The position numbers and the translations under genes were made by a program. The notes below the pieces were generated by a model. That model did no database searches. It saw only the letters and a list, made by a program, of their open reading frames with translations, and had not been told where the DNA came from. From Lachnoclostridium sp. An169 (lineage in GTDB: Bacteria; Bacillota; Clostridia; Lachnospirales; Lachnospiraceae), in contig NZ_NFKT01000004.1 in the NCBI RefSeq assembly GCF_002160525.1, positions 124,001 through 188,000 on the forward strand: 64,000 bases of DNA. The letters are read 5' to 3'. Shown piece by piece: positions 37,570-46,242 of the stretch (position 1 is the first letter of the stretch; each line of letters begins with the position of its first letter).

Positions 37570-38445
37570 ATGCTTATTATGCAGAAAATGGAAAGTATCC
37601 ATATGTCGGAAAACGAAAAACATATCCGGGATTATATTCTGGACCACAGGGACGAGGCTGTGAACCTTACCGTGCGGGAACTGGCGGATAAGATCTATGT
37701 CTCTCCGGCAAGCCTGGTTGTGTTTGCAAAGAAACTGGGGTTTTCCGGATGGAATGAATTCAGGCAGTCTTTTGGTGAGGAACAGACGTATCTGGACAGC
37801 CATTTCCACGATATTGATGCAAATGTACCCTTTACCGGGACGGATAATATTATGAAGATTGCCAACAAGATTGCCGTGCTGCAGCAGGAGACGATCTCGG
37901 ACACACTTTCGCTGATTCGCCAGGACCGGCTGCAGCGGGTGCTCCAGATCTTAAAGAAAACGGAAATCCTGTATATGTACGGGACAAGCATGTCTTATAT
38001 GGCTGCCCAGGAATTTGCCTATTCCATGAAGCGGATCGGAAAGCCGGTGGAATACTGTGAGCTGCAGGCAGAACAGCTTTTCCAGGCCAGGGCAGTGCGC
38101 CAGGGCAGCAGTGCGATGGTGATTTCCTATACCGGAGAGACGCCCCATGCGGCGGAGGTATGCCATATATTGAAGAAGAAAAAAATCCCCATCATGGCGG
38201 TTACCGGGATCGGGGAGAATACGGTAAGACAATACAGCGATGTATGTCTTGATATCAGCACCCGGGAAAACGTACATTCCAAAATCAGCACATTTTCCAC
38301 CAGACAGAGTATCCACACGATTCTTGATATTATCTACAGCTGCTTTTTTGCCCTGTCGTACGAGGAAAATTATCAGACGGTGATAGAGACAAACCGGGCG
38401 GTGGAGCGCAACCGGTTTTCCACGAACAGCCGGATCAATAAATAA
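37570..38445 (+). CDS. RpiR/MurR family transcriptional regulator
   Basis: A 291-residue regulator with an N-terminal RpiR helix-turn-helix (ENEKHIRDYILDHRDEAVNL; VRELADKIYVSPASLVVFAK, then KLGFSGWNEFRQSF) and a C-terminal SIS domain for sugar-phosphate sensing (YMYGTSMSYMAAQEFAYSMK; SSAMVISYTGETPHAAEV). Such proteins detect phosphorylated sugars, which fits a locus where phospho-glucosides are intermediates. GAGAGGTGATC lies just before ATG 37570. It is divergent from the second GH1 gene and upstream of the ABC transporter genes, and may control both. Confidence 0.92.
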   Translation: MLIMQKMESIHMSENEKHIRDYILDHRDEAVNLTVRELADKIYVSPASLVVFAKKLGFSGWNEFRQSFGEEQTYLDSHFHDIDANVPFTGTDNIMKIANKIAVLQQETISDTLSLIRQDRLQRVLQILKKTEILYMYGTSMSYMAAQEFAYSMKRIGKPVEYCELQAEQLFQARAVRQGSSAMVISYTGETPHAAEVCHILKKKKIPIMAVTGIGENTVRQYSDVCLDISTRENVHSKISTFSTRQSIHTILDIIYSCFFALSYEENYQTVIETNRAVERNRFSTNSRINK

Positions 38446-38479
38446 GCGGAGAAATTCTGAATAATCGATTTTTCTTTTC

Positions 38480-38521
38480 AGATTCAGAAGATTCAGAAGT
38501 TTCAGATTTATAAATTTCAGA
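38480..38521 (+). repeat. 9-bp tandem repeats upstream of the binding-protein gene
   Basis: AGATTCAGA (38480-38488), AGATTCAGA (38489-38497), AGTTTCAGA (38498-38506) and AATTTCAGA (38513-38521). The inverted form TAAATCTGAA follows at about 38555, so a hairpin with CAGATTTA can form. The rest of the gap holds a likely -10 TATAAT (38588-38593) and AAAGGAGG before the gene. A candidate activator site for the response regulator. Confidence 0.55.
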
Positions 38522-38642
38522 TGCAAAAGTTTAAAATTCAAAAGTCAGAGGTTTTAAATCTGAATGGTCTAAAAGAATCCGGACGGCTATAATAAAGACA
38601 TCTTAAGGAGATCACAAGAGATCAGGAAAAAGGAGGATAATC

Positions 38643-40202
38643 ATGAAAAGGAAAATCGTATCACTTATGTTAGTATCGGCAATGGTATTCGGACTGACAG
38701 CCTGCAGCGGCGGCGGAGACAGTGAAGGCGGAAACAGCGGAGGCGGTGGAGAAGGAGAAGAACCTTACAATATCGTTATGCAGGTTCCGACCTGGGGACA
38801 GGAGTACTCGGGACTTGCCGATGTAGAGGCTGCAATCAATGCCATCATTGAACCGGAGATCAACGCAACAGTGACTCTGGAACCCATCGCAGCCTGGGAC
38901 ATTCCCAATACATCCACACTGCAGATTACCTCCGGCGAAAAGCTGGATCTGCTCTGTATCGAATCAATGGGAAGCAACATGGATTCCATTTCCAATTATG
39001 TAAATGTGAACGGGCTGACAGAGCTTAATGATATTTATGATGAGTATGGAAAGGATATTCAGTCCTGCCTCGGCAATCTTATCGATATCGGATACATGGG
39101 CGAGACGTTGTATGCAGTTCCGGCTAATTATTACGCAGGCGGAGGCTACTGCTTTGCAGCGATTACTTCTGAGCTGGAAGCGCTCGGCTTCTCCTTTGAC
39201 GAGAATCAGATCTATACACTGGAAGACGTGGAGGAAGTTCTGGCGGCTTATCAGGAGTCTAAAGGTTCCGGATATTATGCGATTGCAGGTTTTGCAGATG
39301 GACCGCTTGTCACAAATCTCGTGCCGACAGACGATCTGGGCGACCCGGCGATAGGTTCTCTGATGAACGGAGGCCTTGACAATACAACCGTTGTAAACCG
39401 TTTCGCGACGGATGAGTACAGAGAGGCCTACGAGAGAATCCGGGGTTGGAATCAGGCAGGTTACATAAACCCGGATGTCATTTCCATTACAGACACATGG
39501 CCAACACTTCTTGCATCCGGCCAGTATTTAGGCGCTTTTATGTATGTACAAAGCAACGGACTGGAAGGAATTCCGCAGAATGAGAAAACAGTGGGACAGG
39601 ATCTGACAGTGATCCGCTTCTTCCCGGACTATGCGACGACTACGAAAGCGGCTTATGCGCTGTGGGCGATCCCGGTGACAAGTGAAAACCCGGAAAAAGT
39701 CATGGAGTTCCTCAACATTCTCTATCAGGACAGGGAACTTTCTGAAAATGTCAGCTGGCTGCTCTCCGCCGGAATTGAAGGGGAAAGCTATGAAATTGTT
39801 GAGACGCTGGACGATGGCAGGATTATCATCGATTACCCGGAAGGACTGGATGCTGCGACAGTACCGTATACCGGTTCAGGTCCGATCTATGGCGATGCGC
39901 TTTCTGCACCGAAGTATGTGCCGGTAGATGCTGAGATGTTTGACGAGATTGTTGCATATAATGATACTTCCATCGAATACTCCAAGGCGTTTGGCTATAC
40001 ATTCGACTCGTCTGAGTATTCCAACCAGATCTCTGCGATCAATAATGTGATTGAGACTTACGGGGCACAGCTTGGTTTTGGAATGGTAGACGTGGATACG
40101 GTGCTTCCGCAGTTTATCTCAGAGCTTGAGGCAGCAGGTATCAACGACGTAATTGCGGCAAACCAGGAGCAGCTTGACGCATGGCTTGCAGCACAGGAGT
40201 AA
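38643..40202 (+). CDS. Extracellular sugar-binding lipoprotein of a CUT1 ABC transporter
   Basis: A 519-residue family 1 solute-binding protein. The lipoprotein signal MKRKIVSLMLVSAMVFGLTA-Cys has its lipobox at LTAC (Cys21), followed by a Gly/Ser-rich linker. The body has the usual two-lobe features such as TSGEKLDLLCIE and YALWAIPVTSENPEKVMEFL. Its size and partners match LplA/YtcQ-type proteins for complex oligosaccharides. A 75-nt gap with a strong stem-loop separates it from the permease genes, consistent with higher expression of the binding protein. The sugar cannot be named. Confidence 0.92.
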   Translation: MKRKIVSLMLVSAMVFGLTACSGGGDSEGGNSGGGGEGEEPYNIVMQVPTWGQEYSGLADVEAAINAIIEPEINATVTLEPIAAWDIPNTSTLQITSGEKLDLLCIESMGSNMDSISNYVNVNGLTELNDIYDEYGKDIQSCLGNLIDIGYMGETLYAVPANYYAGGGYCFAAITSELEALGFSFDENQIYTLEDVEEVLAAYQESKGSGYYAIAGFADGPLVTNLVPTDDLGDPAIGSLMNGGLDNTTVVNRFATDEYREAYERIRGWNQAGYINPDVISITDTWPTLLASGQYLGAFMYVQSNGLEGIPQNEKTVGQDLTVIRFFPDYATTTKAAYALWAIPVTSENPEKVMEFLNILYQDRELSENVSWLLSAGIEGESYEIVETLDDGRIIIDYPEGLDAATVPYTGSGPIYGDALSAPKYVPVDAEMFDEIVAYNDTSIEYSKAFGYTFDSSEYSNQISAINNVIETYGAQLGFGMVDVDTVLPQFISELEAAGINDVIAANQEQLDAWLAAQE

Positions 40203-40222
40203 TCAGTAAAATCATCATGATG

Positions 40223-40246
40223 AGGGCGGTCCGCCGGGGCCGCCTT
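40223..40246 (+). other. Stem-loop between binding protein and permease genes
   Basis: AGGGCGGTCC-GCCG-GGGCCGCCTT forms a 10-bp stem with two G-U pairs and a 4-nt loop, with only TCTGAAT after it. Such intercistronic hairpins protect the upstream mRNA and reduce permease expression. Confidence 0.6.
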
Positions 40247-40277
40247 CTGAATACCCGAACCGGGAAGGACGGAAAAT

Positions 40278-41198
40278 ATGAAGACAAAGAGAAAGAGTAA
40301 TAAAATCGTACGCTGCCTTCCGTTTTATGTGATGGCGCTTCCGGGAATCGCGTACCTGATCTGCAACAATTTCATGCCGCTTTACGGAATGCTCCTTGCG
40401 TTCAAGAAGCTGGATGTCCGGAAAGGCATTTTCGGGAGTGAGTGGGTGGGACTGAAAAACTTTGAGTTCCTCTTCAGTTCCAATACAGCGTTCAAGATCA
40501 TCCGAAATACAATCGGTTATAACCTGGTATTTCTCATCGTCGGAACGGCTATTGCAGTTGCCCTTGCCATTCTCTTAAACGAGGTCCGGCTGAAAGGATT
40601 TAAGAAATTTTATCAGAGCATGCTGCTCATTCCTTACCTGATCAGCTGGGTTCTGGCAAGCTATCTGGCATATGCTTTTCTGGCGCAGGACGTGGGACTG
40701 ATCAACAGCATCCTGAACTTCTTCGGACTTCCGGATGTGGCATGGTATACAAGCAAACAGTACTGGCCGGTCATCCTGTTCATTGTTTATATCTGGAAGA
40801 ATGTAGGCTATATGCTGATCATCTATTATTCCAGTATCGTCAGCATCAGCGCGGATTATTTCGAGGCGGCGACGATTGACGGCGCGACGAAGTGGCAGCA
40901 GATCCGTTTTATCACCCTGCCGCTGATCAAATCTACCGTAGTAACTATGACGATCCTTATGCTGGGACGTATCGCAAACTCAGATTTCGGTCTGTTCTAC
41001 CAGATCCCGAGAAACTCCGGAGCCCTTTACGACACAACCCAGACCATCGATGTATATGTATATAATGCCCTGATGAACAACAACGACTTCGGAATGTCTG
41101 CGGCAGCAGCCGTATTCCAGTCAGTAGTCGGATTTATCTTTATCATGGCTGCCAACGGTGTTGTAAGAAAGATCAGCAAGAGAGACGCGCTGTTCTAA
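40278..41198 (+). CDS. CUT1 ABC transporter permease (LplB/YtcO type)
   Basis: A 306-residue integral membrane protein with six spans. The N-terminus is basic (MKTKRKSNKIVRC), then FYVMALPGIAYLICNNFMPLYGMLLAFK. The EAA loop is YFEAATIDGATKWQQIRFITLPLI, which docks the ATPase. No ATP-binding gene is in the locus, so a shared MsmX-type ATPase elsewhere is expected, as is normal for these systems. The second permease follows 16 bp later. Confidence 0.93.
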   Translation: MKTKRKSNKIVRCLPFYVMALPGIAYLICNNFMPLYGMLLAFKKLDVRKGIFGSEWVGLKNFEFLFSSNTAFKIIRNTIGYNLVFLIVGTAIAVALAILLNEVRLKGFKKFYQSMLLIPYLISWVLASYLAYAFLAQDVGLINSILNFFGLPDVAWYTSKQYWPVILFIVYIWKNVGYMLIIYYSSIVSISADYFEAATIDGATKWQQIRFITLPLIKSTVVTMTILMLGRIANSDFGLFYQIPRNSGALYDTTQTIDVYVYNALMNNNDFGMSAAAAVFQSVVGFIFIMAANGVVRKISKRDALF

Positions 41199-41214
41199 GT
41201 GAGGAGGAAAGATT

Positions 41215-42108
41215 ATGAAGACAAGAGACGCCTTTAAATGGCAGGTTATATCACATGTTGTCCTGATGTTCTTTGCACTGTGTGCACTGATTCCGTTTAT
41301 CCTCCTTGTAGCTGCGTCGTTCAGCGACGAGGTCGCGGTTATGACACAGGGGTATTCCATTATCCCGAAAGAGTTCAGCCTGGATGCCTATACCTATATT
41401 GCAACCAGATGGGCGGATATCGGCAGAAGTTATCTGATGACGATCCTTGTTACCCTGATCGGCACCGGCGTCAGCATGATTATTACAAGTATGTTCGCAT
41501 ATACGCTGTCCATGGACTTTGTTCCGGGCGTTAAGATTCTGAACTTCCTGTGTATCTTCACTATGCTGTTTTCCGGCGGTGTGGTAGGAAGCTACTATAT
41601 CTGGAGTAATGTGTTCCACATCCGTGATACGATCTGGGGGCTGATTCTTCCGAACCTGATGATGAATGCATTCAACGTTATTCTGGTAAAGAACTATTAT
41701 GTCAACAGCATTCCCGCATCTCTGCGTGAGGCGGCAAGAATCGACGGATGCAGCGAGATTGGAATCTTCTGGAAAATCGCCATGCCTCTGTCCATACCGA
41801 TCAACGCAACAATCGGTCTGATGACAGGGCTTGCCTACTGGAATGACTGGACAAACGGTCTGTACTATCTGACAGAAAGAAACGGAAGCCAGTACTACAC
41901 GATCCAGCTTCTGTTAAACAGGATCAGTGAAAATATCCAGTGGCTGTCCACTGCAGCCCAGGGCGCAGGAGTGACGACGGCGAACATCCCGACGACCACA
42001 TCCCGTATGGCGATCGGTGTAATCGGTCTTATCCCGGTGCTGATTGTATATCCGTTCCTGCAGAAGTACTTTGTAAAAGGTATCACCGTAGGTGCGGTAA
42101 AAGAATGA
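41215..42108 (+). CDS. CUT1 ABC transporter permease (YtcP type)
   Basis: A 297-residue permease with six spans and the EAA loop SIPASLREAARIDGCSEIGI followed by FWKIAMPLS. Together with the preceding permease it forms the membrane pore. It follows GAGGAGGAAAG, and a strong terminator lies just past its stop, so binding protein and two permeases form one transcription unit, with the phosphorylase-like gene downstream as a separate or read-through unit. Confidence 0.93.
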   Translation: MKTRDAFKWQVISHVVLMFFALCALIPFILLVAASFSDEVAVMTQGYSIIPKEFSLDAYTYIATRWADIGRSYLMTILVTLIGTGVSMIITSMFAYTLSMDFVPGVKILNFLCIFTMLFSGGVVGSYYIWSNVFHIRDTIWGLILPNLMMNAFNVILVKNYYVNSIPASLREAARIDGCSEIGIFWKIAMPLSIPINATIGLMTGLAYWNDWTNGLYYLTERNGSQYYTIQLLLNRISENIQWLSTAAQGAGVTTANIPTTTSRMAIGVIGLIPVLIVYPFLQKYFVKGITVGAVKE

Positions 42109-42125
42109 TTTTGTGAGTAATCTGA

Positions 42126-42156
42126 AGCGCTGCTGTGCAGACAGCGGCGCTTTTTT
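42126..42156 (+). terminator. Terminator of the ABC transporter operon
   Basis: AGCGCTGCTGT pairs with ACAGCGGCGCT (one T-G pair) around GCAG, followed by TTTTT. Confidence 0.88.
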
Positions 42157-42202
42157 AAAATCCTGATCAAAGGGAAATGTGGACAGACAAGGAGTTGGTG
42201 AT

Positions 42203-45200
42203 ATGTTTGATGAAAAAAGACGTTTTATAATTAAAAATTACCAGAAGCAGAAAGAATTTTCCAGTTTTCTTCCGGGTATTGCAGGTATAAAGGGAATTCC
42301 TGTATGGAGCTTCTACGTGAACCGTGGACAGGGAATCTGCAGCTTTGGGATAAGCGACAAGCAGAATCCGATTATGGAATTCTATCCTGCACATACTTCT
42401 TATGAACTTGTAAGAAAAAAAGGATTCCGCACATTTGTGAAAGCAGACGGAAGATATTTCGAACCGTTTTCATCCTATGAAGATGAAAGCTATATGTATG
42501 TGGGAAACAATGAGCTTGAAATTTCGGTTAAGAATGAAGAAACAGGCATCAGGACAGAAGTTCTCTATTATGTTCTCCCCGAAGAAAAAAACGGAGCCCT
42601 CGTTCGGCAGCTGACGATTACGAATCAGTCAGGATCTTCCATGGATCTGGAGGTTGTGGACGGAATCCCCGAACTGATCCCATATGGCGTGACATTAAAT
42701 GATATGAAAAATGTAACTCAGACAATACAGGCGTGGATGCAGGTGGAAAATGTCGAAGAAAATCTCCCTTTTTATCGTCTTAGGGCAAGCTCTGGAGATA
42801 CAACTGCAGTTAAGCAGATCGAAGAAGGAAATTTTTATGCAGCGTTTGATGAGAATGGAAACCGTCTGCCTGTTATTGTTGACCCTGGGGTTTTGTTCGC
42901 ATATGATACGGCGTTGGAGAATGCGGTCAATTTTCAAAAACATGCGTTATCAGAATTGATCTCTGGAAACCAGACCGTGCTGAATCAGATTCCATGCGGA
43001 TTTTCCTGCCTGAGCAGAAAGATCGCTCCGGGCGGAGCACTGAAAATTAATACACTGATAGGCCATACAATGGATTATGAGGGGTTGAAATTGTTTGCGG
43101 AGAAAGGGCTGGATCAGACATTTTTCGACAGTAAATATGCCAGGACAGAAAAAATCGCGGATGAGATCACTGCCCATATTAATACAGTAACTGCAGATAA
43201 ATGTTTTGACGAATACTGCAGGCAGACCTATCTGGATAATCTGCTCCGCGGAGGATATCCGGTTCAAATTACAAAAGATAAGATTTTATATATTTACTCA
43301 AGAAAACATGGCGATTTGGAACGTGATTATAACTCTTTCTCTATGTCAGCAGAATATTGTTCCCAGGGAAATGGAAATTACCGGGATGTGAACCAGAACA
43401 GGCGAAGCGATCTTATTTTTTCACCATTTGTCGGAGACTATAATATAAAAATATTCTATAATCTGATACAGTTGGACGGATATAACCCTCTTGTTCTGCT
43501 CCCTGAGACATTTATAACAGAAGATACATCTTTCCTGCAAGGAATTGTGTCCGAAAAAAGAGAAAAGGAACTTGCTTTGATTCTGGAAGAAAAATTTTTC
43601 CCTGGCAGGCTGCTGATGGCGTTGCACGAGGGTGAAGAAGAACTGTTCGGAAAGATCCTGTCTCATTCACAAAAAGTTCAGAATGCTGATTTCAGCGAAG
43701 GGTATTGGACAGATCATTGGACTTATAACTTAGACCTAGTGGAAGAATATCTTGAGATTTATCCGGAGAAAAGAGAGTATCTGCTCTATGATGATACAGA
43801 TTATCTGTACTATAGCTCCTGTGCGTCTGTTCTCCCCAGAGAAGAGAGGTATGTACAAACAGAAAATGGAGTGCGGGAATTCATCTTTCTCCGCGAAAAA
43901 TCAGATGAAAACACTGAAAAATGGGTTCACACTGATTACGGAAAAGGAGAAGTTTACCGTTCTTCTCTTATGACAAAACTGATCCTGCTTTGTATAGTGA
44001 AGTTTGCTGCACTGGATATGAAGGGAAAAGGCATTGAGATGGAAGCGGGCAGACCGGGATGGTATGACGCACTGAATGGACTTCCAAGCATGTTTGGTTC
44101 TTCCATGTGTGAGACATATGAATTGAAGAGAATGTTACTTTTCGTAGTAGAGAACCTCAAGAGATATAACCGTCCTGTCCTTCTGCCGGAGGAACTGGTG
44201 CGACTTCTGGAGGAAGAGAAAGAAGCTTTGAACTCATTTGAAAGTAAAACAGCGGATAAACTGGATGTGTGGAACAGGATCAATATTGCCAAAGAGGCAT
44301 ATCGAACTGCCACAGAAAAAGGTATTGATGGAAAGCAGAGAAAAATTGAGGCAGAAGAGCTCGCAGATATTCTTTCCCATTTTTCTTTTTATCTGGATGA
44401 TGGAATTTCACAGGCTGTCAGGGAGAACAAGGGCATTCCTCCGGCATACTGTTCGTATCATATGGATGGATTTGAAGAAAAGAACGGTGCGATAACATTC
44501 CATAACCTGACGGAATGGCACATGCCGGATTTCCTTGAAGGTCCAGTCCGTTTTCTGAAGCTTCCGGTAAGTCAGGAAGTAAAGAAATCTGTTTTTGAAA
44601 AGGTCAGGAATTCAGATTTATATGACAAAGAACTTAAAATGTATAAAATAAACACATCTCTGGAAGATCAGCCTCAGGATATCGGAAGAGCAAGAGCTTT
44701 TGGCAGGGGATGGCTGGAAAACGAGTCCATATGGCTTCACATGGAGTATAAGTATCTTCTTGAACTGCTGAAATCCGGGATGTATAAAGAGTTTTTTGAT
44801 GCATTGCACACGGCATGCGTTCCGTTTATGGATTATCGGACTTATGGCAGAAGCCTGACAGAAAATTCTTCTTTTATCGCCAGCAGTGTCAATGAAAACA
44901 AATCTCTTCACGGCAGAGGCTTTGTGGCACGGCTTTCCGGTTCTACAGCAGAATTTCTTGATATATGGCGCAGGATGTTTTTTGGCAATCATTTTGTGAA
45001 GGAACAGGAAGGCAGCGTGAAATGTATGTTTTCGCCGGCCCTTCCAGAGTACCTGATTCCAGAGGATGGTGTTGTAAAAGCAAGACTTTTTGGCAGTGTG
45101 GATGTTGTTTATCACATTTATGGAAAAGGAGATCTTATCCCGGGTGAGTATGCGGTTTCAAATATCCTGGTAAAATTCAGAGAAGATCCCGAGCCCAGGC

Positions 45201-45283
45201 ATTTGAAGGAACTGGATAGTTCGGTGTATTATAGTATAAGAGCCGGGAAGATATCTGAGATCCGGATGGATGTTTTAAGATAA
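42203..45283 (+). CDS. Cellobiose-phosphorylase-like (alpha/alpha)6 barrel enzyme
   Basis: A 1026-residue cytoplasmic protein. The N-terminal half has GH94-like beta-sandwich segments (GIPVWSFYVNRGQGICSFG; PEFYPAHTSYE-like stretch). A barrel half follows with GNGNYRDVNQNRRSD, SEGYWTDHWTYNLDLVEEYL and GRPGWYDALNGLPSMFGSS, where Asp622 aligns with the catalytic Asp of the WND motif in GH94 phosphorylases. It resembles large COG3459 proteins whose substrates are mostly unknown; it may split a beta-glucoside with phosphate. ATG 42203 has AAGGAG at good spacing; a GTG at 42179 is less likely. Base composition is far more AT-rich than the neighbours, suggesting transfer. Confidence 0.65.
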   Translation: MFDEKRRFIIKNYQKQKEFSSFLPGIAGIKGIPVWSFYVNRGQGICSFGISDKQNPIMEFYPAHTSYELVRKKGFRTFVKADGRYFEPFSSYEDESYMYVGNNELEISVKNEETGIRTEVLYYVLPEEKNGALVRQLTITNQSGSSMDLEVVDGIPELIPYGVTLNDMKNVTQTIQAWMQVENVEENLPFYRLRASSGDTTAVKQIEEGNFYAAFDENGNRLPVIVDPGVLFAYDTALENAVNFQKHALSELISGNQTVLNQIPCGFSCLSRKIAPGGALKINTLIGHTMDYEGLKLFAEKGLDQTFFDSKYARTEKIADEITAHINTVTADKCFDEYCRQTYLDNLLRGGYPVQITKDKILYIYSRKHGDLERDYNSFSMSAEYCSQGNGNYRDVNQNRRSDLIFSPFVGDYNIKIFYNLIQLDGYNPLVLLPETFITEDTSFLQGIVSEKREKELALILEEKFFPGRLLMALHEGEEELFGKILSHSQKVQNADFSEGYWTDHWTYNLDLVEEYLEIYPEKREYLLYDDTDYLYYSSCASVLPREERYVQTENGVREFIFLREKSDENTEKWVHTDYGKGEVYRSSLMTKLILLCIVKFAALDMKGKGIEMEAGRPGWYDALNGLPSMFGSSMCETYELKRMLLFVVENLKRYNRPVLLPEELVRLLEEEKEALNSFESKTADKLDVWNRINIAKEAYRTATEKGIDGKQRKIEAEELADILSHFSFYLDDGISQAVRENKGIPPAYCSYHMDGFEEKNGAITFHNLTEWHMPDFLEGPVRFLKLPVSQEVKKSVFEKVRNSDLYDKELKMYKINTSLEDQPQDIGRARAFGRGWLENESIWLHMEYKYLLELLKSGMYKEFFDALHTACVPFMDYRTYGRSLTENSSFIASSVNENKSLHGRGFVARLSGSTAEFLDIWRRMFFGNHFVKEQEGSVKCMFSPALPEYLIPEDGVVKARLFGSVDVVYHIYGKGDLIPGEYAVSNILVKFREDPEPRHLKELDSSVYYSIRAGKISEIRMDVLR

Positions 45284-45361
45284 GAGGGAAAAAAGTTTGT
45301 GATGGTGAGAGTTTTTATGAAAAGTTATAAAATAAAAAATTGATTAAAGGAAGGGAATATA

Positions 45362-46207
45362 ATGACGGGAAACAGTGTGAAACGTCGTGAATTAGTAAAC
45401 ATCATGACAAAATATACGGAGGCTCTGATTGAAAAGAATCCGTCTGCACTTCCGTTGGCAGATAACTGCCGGGCAACATATAATGGGATGGAAATCCATC
45501 CCGGAGAAAATGAAGTCTGGAAAAATACATTGGTTATAAGAGAAAGACAGACTTTTGTAGATCCTGTCAGTGGAGAAGCTGTATTTTTTGGAATGATGAC
45601 AAATGAAACAATAGACAGAAATCAGGATTTTAAAATAGATTTTCCGGTTTACGTAATTTATTACCAGTATACGGTACGGATCAAAGTGGAAAACCATGAG
45701 ATCACAGAAATAGAAGAGCTTGCATGTGACAGGAGAATCCGTAATTTTTATAATGAGATTCATGATATTAAACTTCCTGATCTTGAATTCGAAATACCTG
45801 TTCCAGAAGAAGAACGCTCAACCCGCATGGAACTGATTGAGATCGTAGAAACATACTGGGATGCTTGTGAACAGGAAGAAGCGCGGAAAAAGCTTCCGGT
45901 TCACCCGGATGCCCAACGAATTGAAAATGGGTATCGTACGACGAATCATTCATATTCATTTTTGGGGGATTTTAAACATAATCCGGGGTTCCGTTGGAAA
46001 ACACCAAAAAACACCAGAAGCTATCCAGTTGCAGATCCGGTTCGCGGACTTGTTGTCAGTGAGTGTCTGCTTCAGGATAATAAAGAAGCTCCTGATGGAT
46101 GCAGGGGAATGATGATTGTAGAAGCTTTTAAAATTAAAGATGGGGCGATCTGCCATGTAATGGCGCATTTCCCGCGAATTGCAGGGACAACGGGCTGGGA
46201 AAAATAA
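45362..46207 (+). CDS. Tandem NTF2-like (SnoaL/DUF8021-type) protein
   Basis: A 281-residue protein made of two similar cone-shaped-fold units, about 5-125 and 150-277. Each has an opening helix (LVNIMTKYTEALIEKNP; ELIEIVETYWDACEQEEARK), then DNCRATYNG-like or HPDAQRIENG, and ends in a strand set; the second has RSYPVADPVRGLVVSE and VEAFKIKDGAICHVMAHFPR. NTF2-like units bind small hydrophobic molecules or act as isomerases and hydratases. Its place between the phosphorylase-like enzyme and an esterase suggests handling of an aglycone. AT-rich like the preceding gene. No reaction can be assigned. Confidence 0.6.
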   Translation: MTGNSVKRRELVNIMTKYTEALIEKNPSALPLADNCRATYNGMEIHPGENEVWKNTLVIRERQTFVDPVSGEAVFFGMMTNETIDRNQDFKIDFPVYVIYYQYTVRIKVENHEITEIEELACDRRIRNFYNEIHDIKLPDLEFEIPVPEEERSTRMELIEIVETYWDACEQEEARKKLPVHPDAQRIENGYRTTNHSYSFLGDFKHNPGFRWKTPKNTRSYPVADPVRGLVVSECLLQDNKEAPDGCRGMMIVEAFKIKDGAICHVMAHFPRIAGTTGWEK

Positions 46208-46242
46208 GTTCTGTACAAGTCAGAACAGAAAGGACTATAAAA

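Noticed and set aside
38480-38521. CRISPR array
   Set aside because: Units are only 9 bp with no unique spacers and no cas genes.
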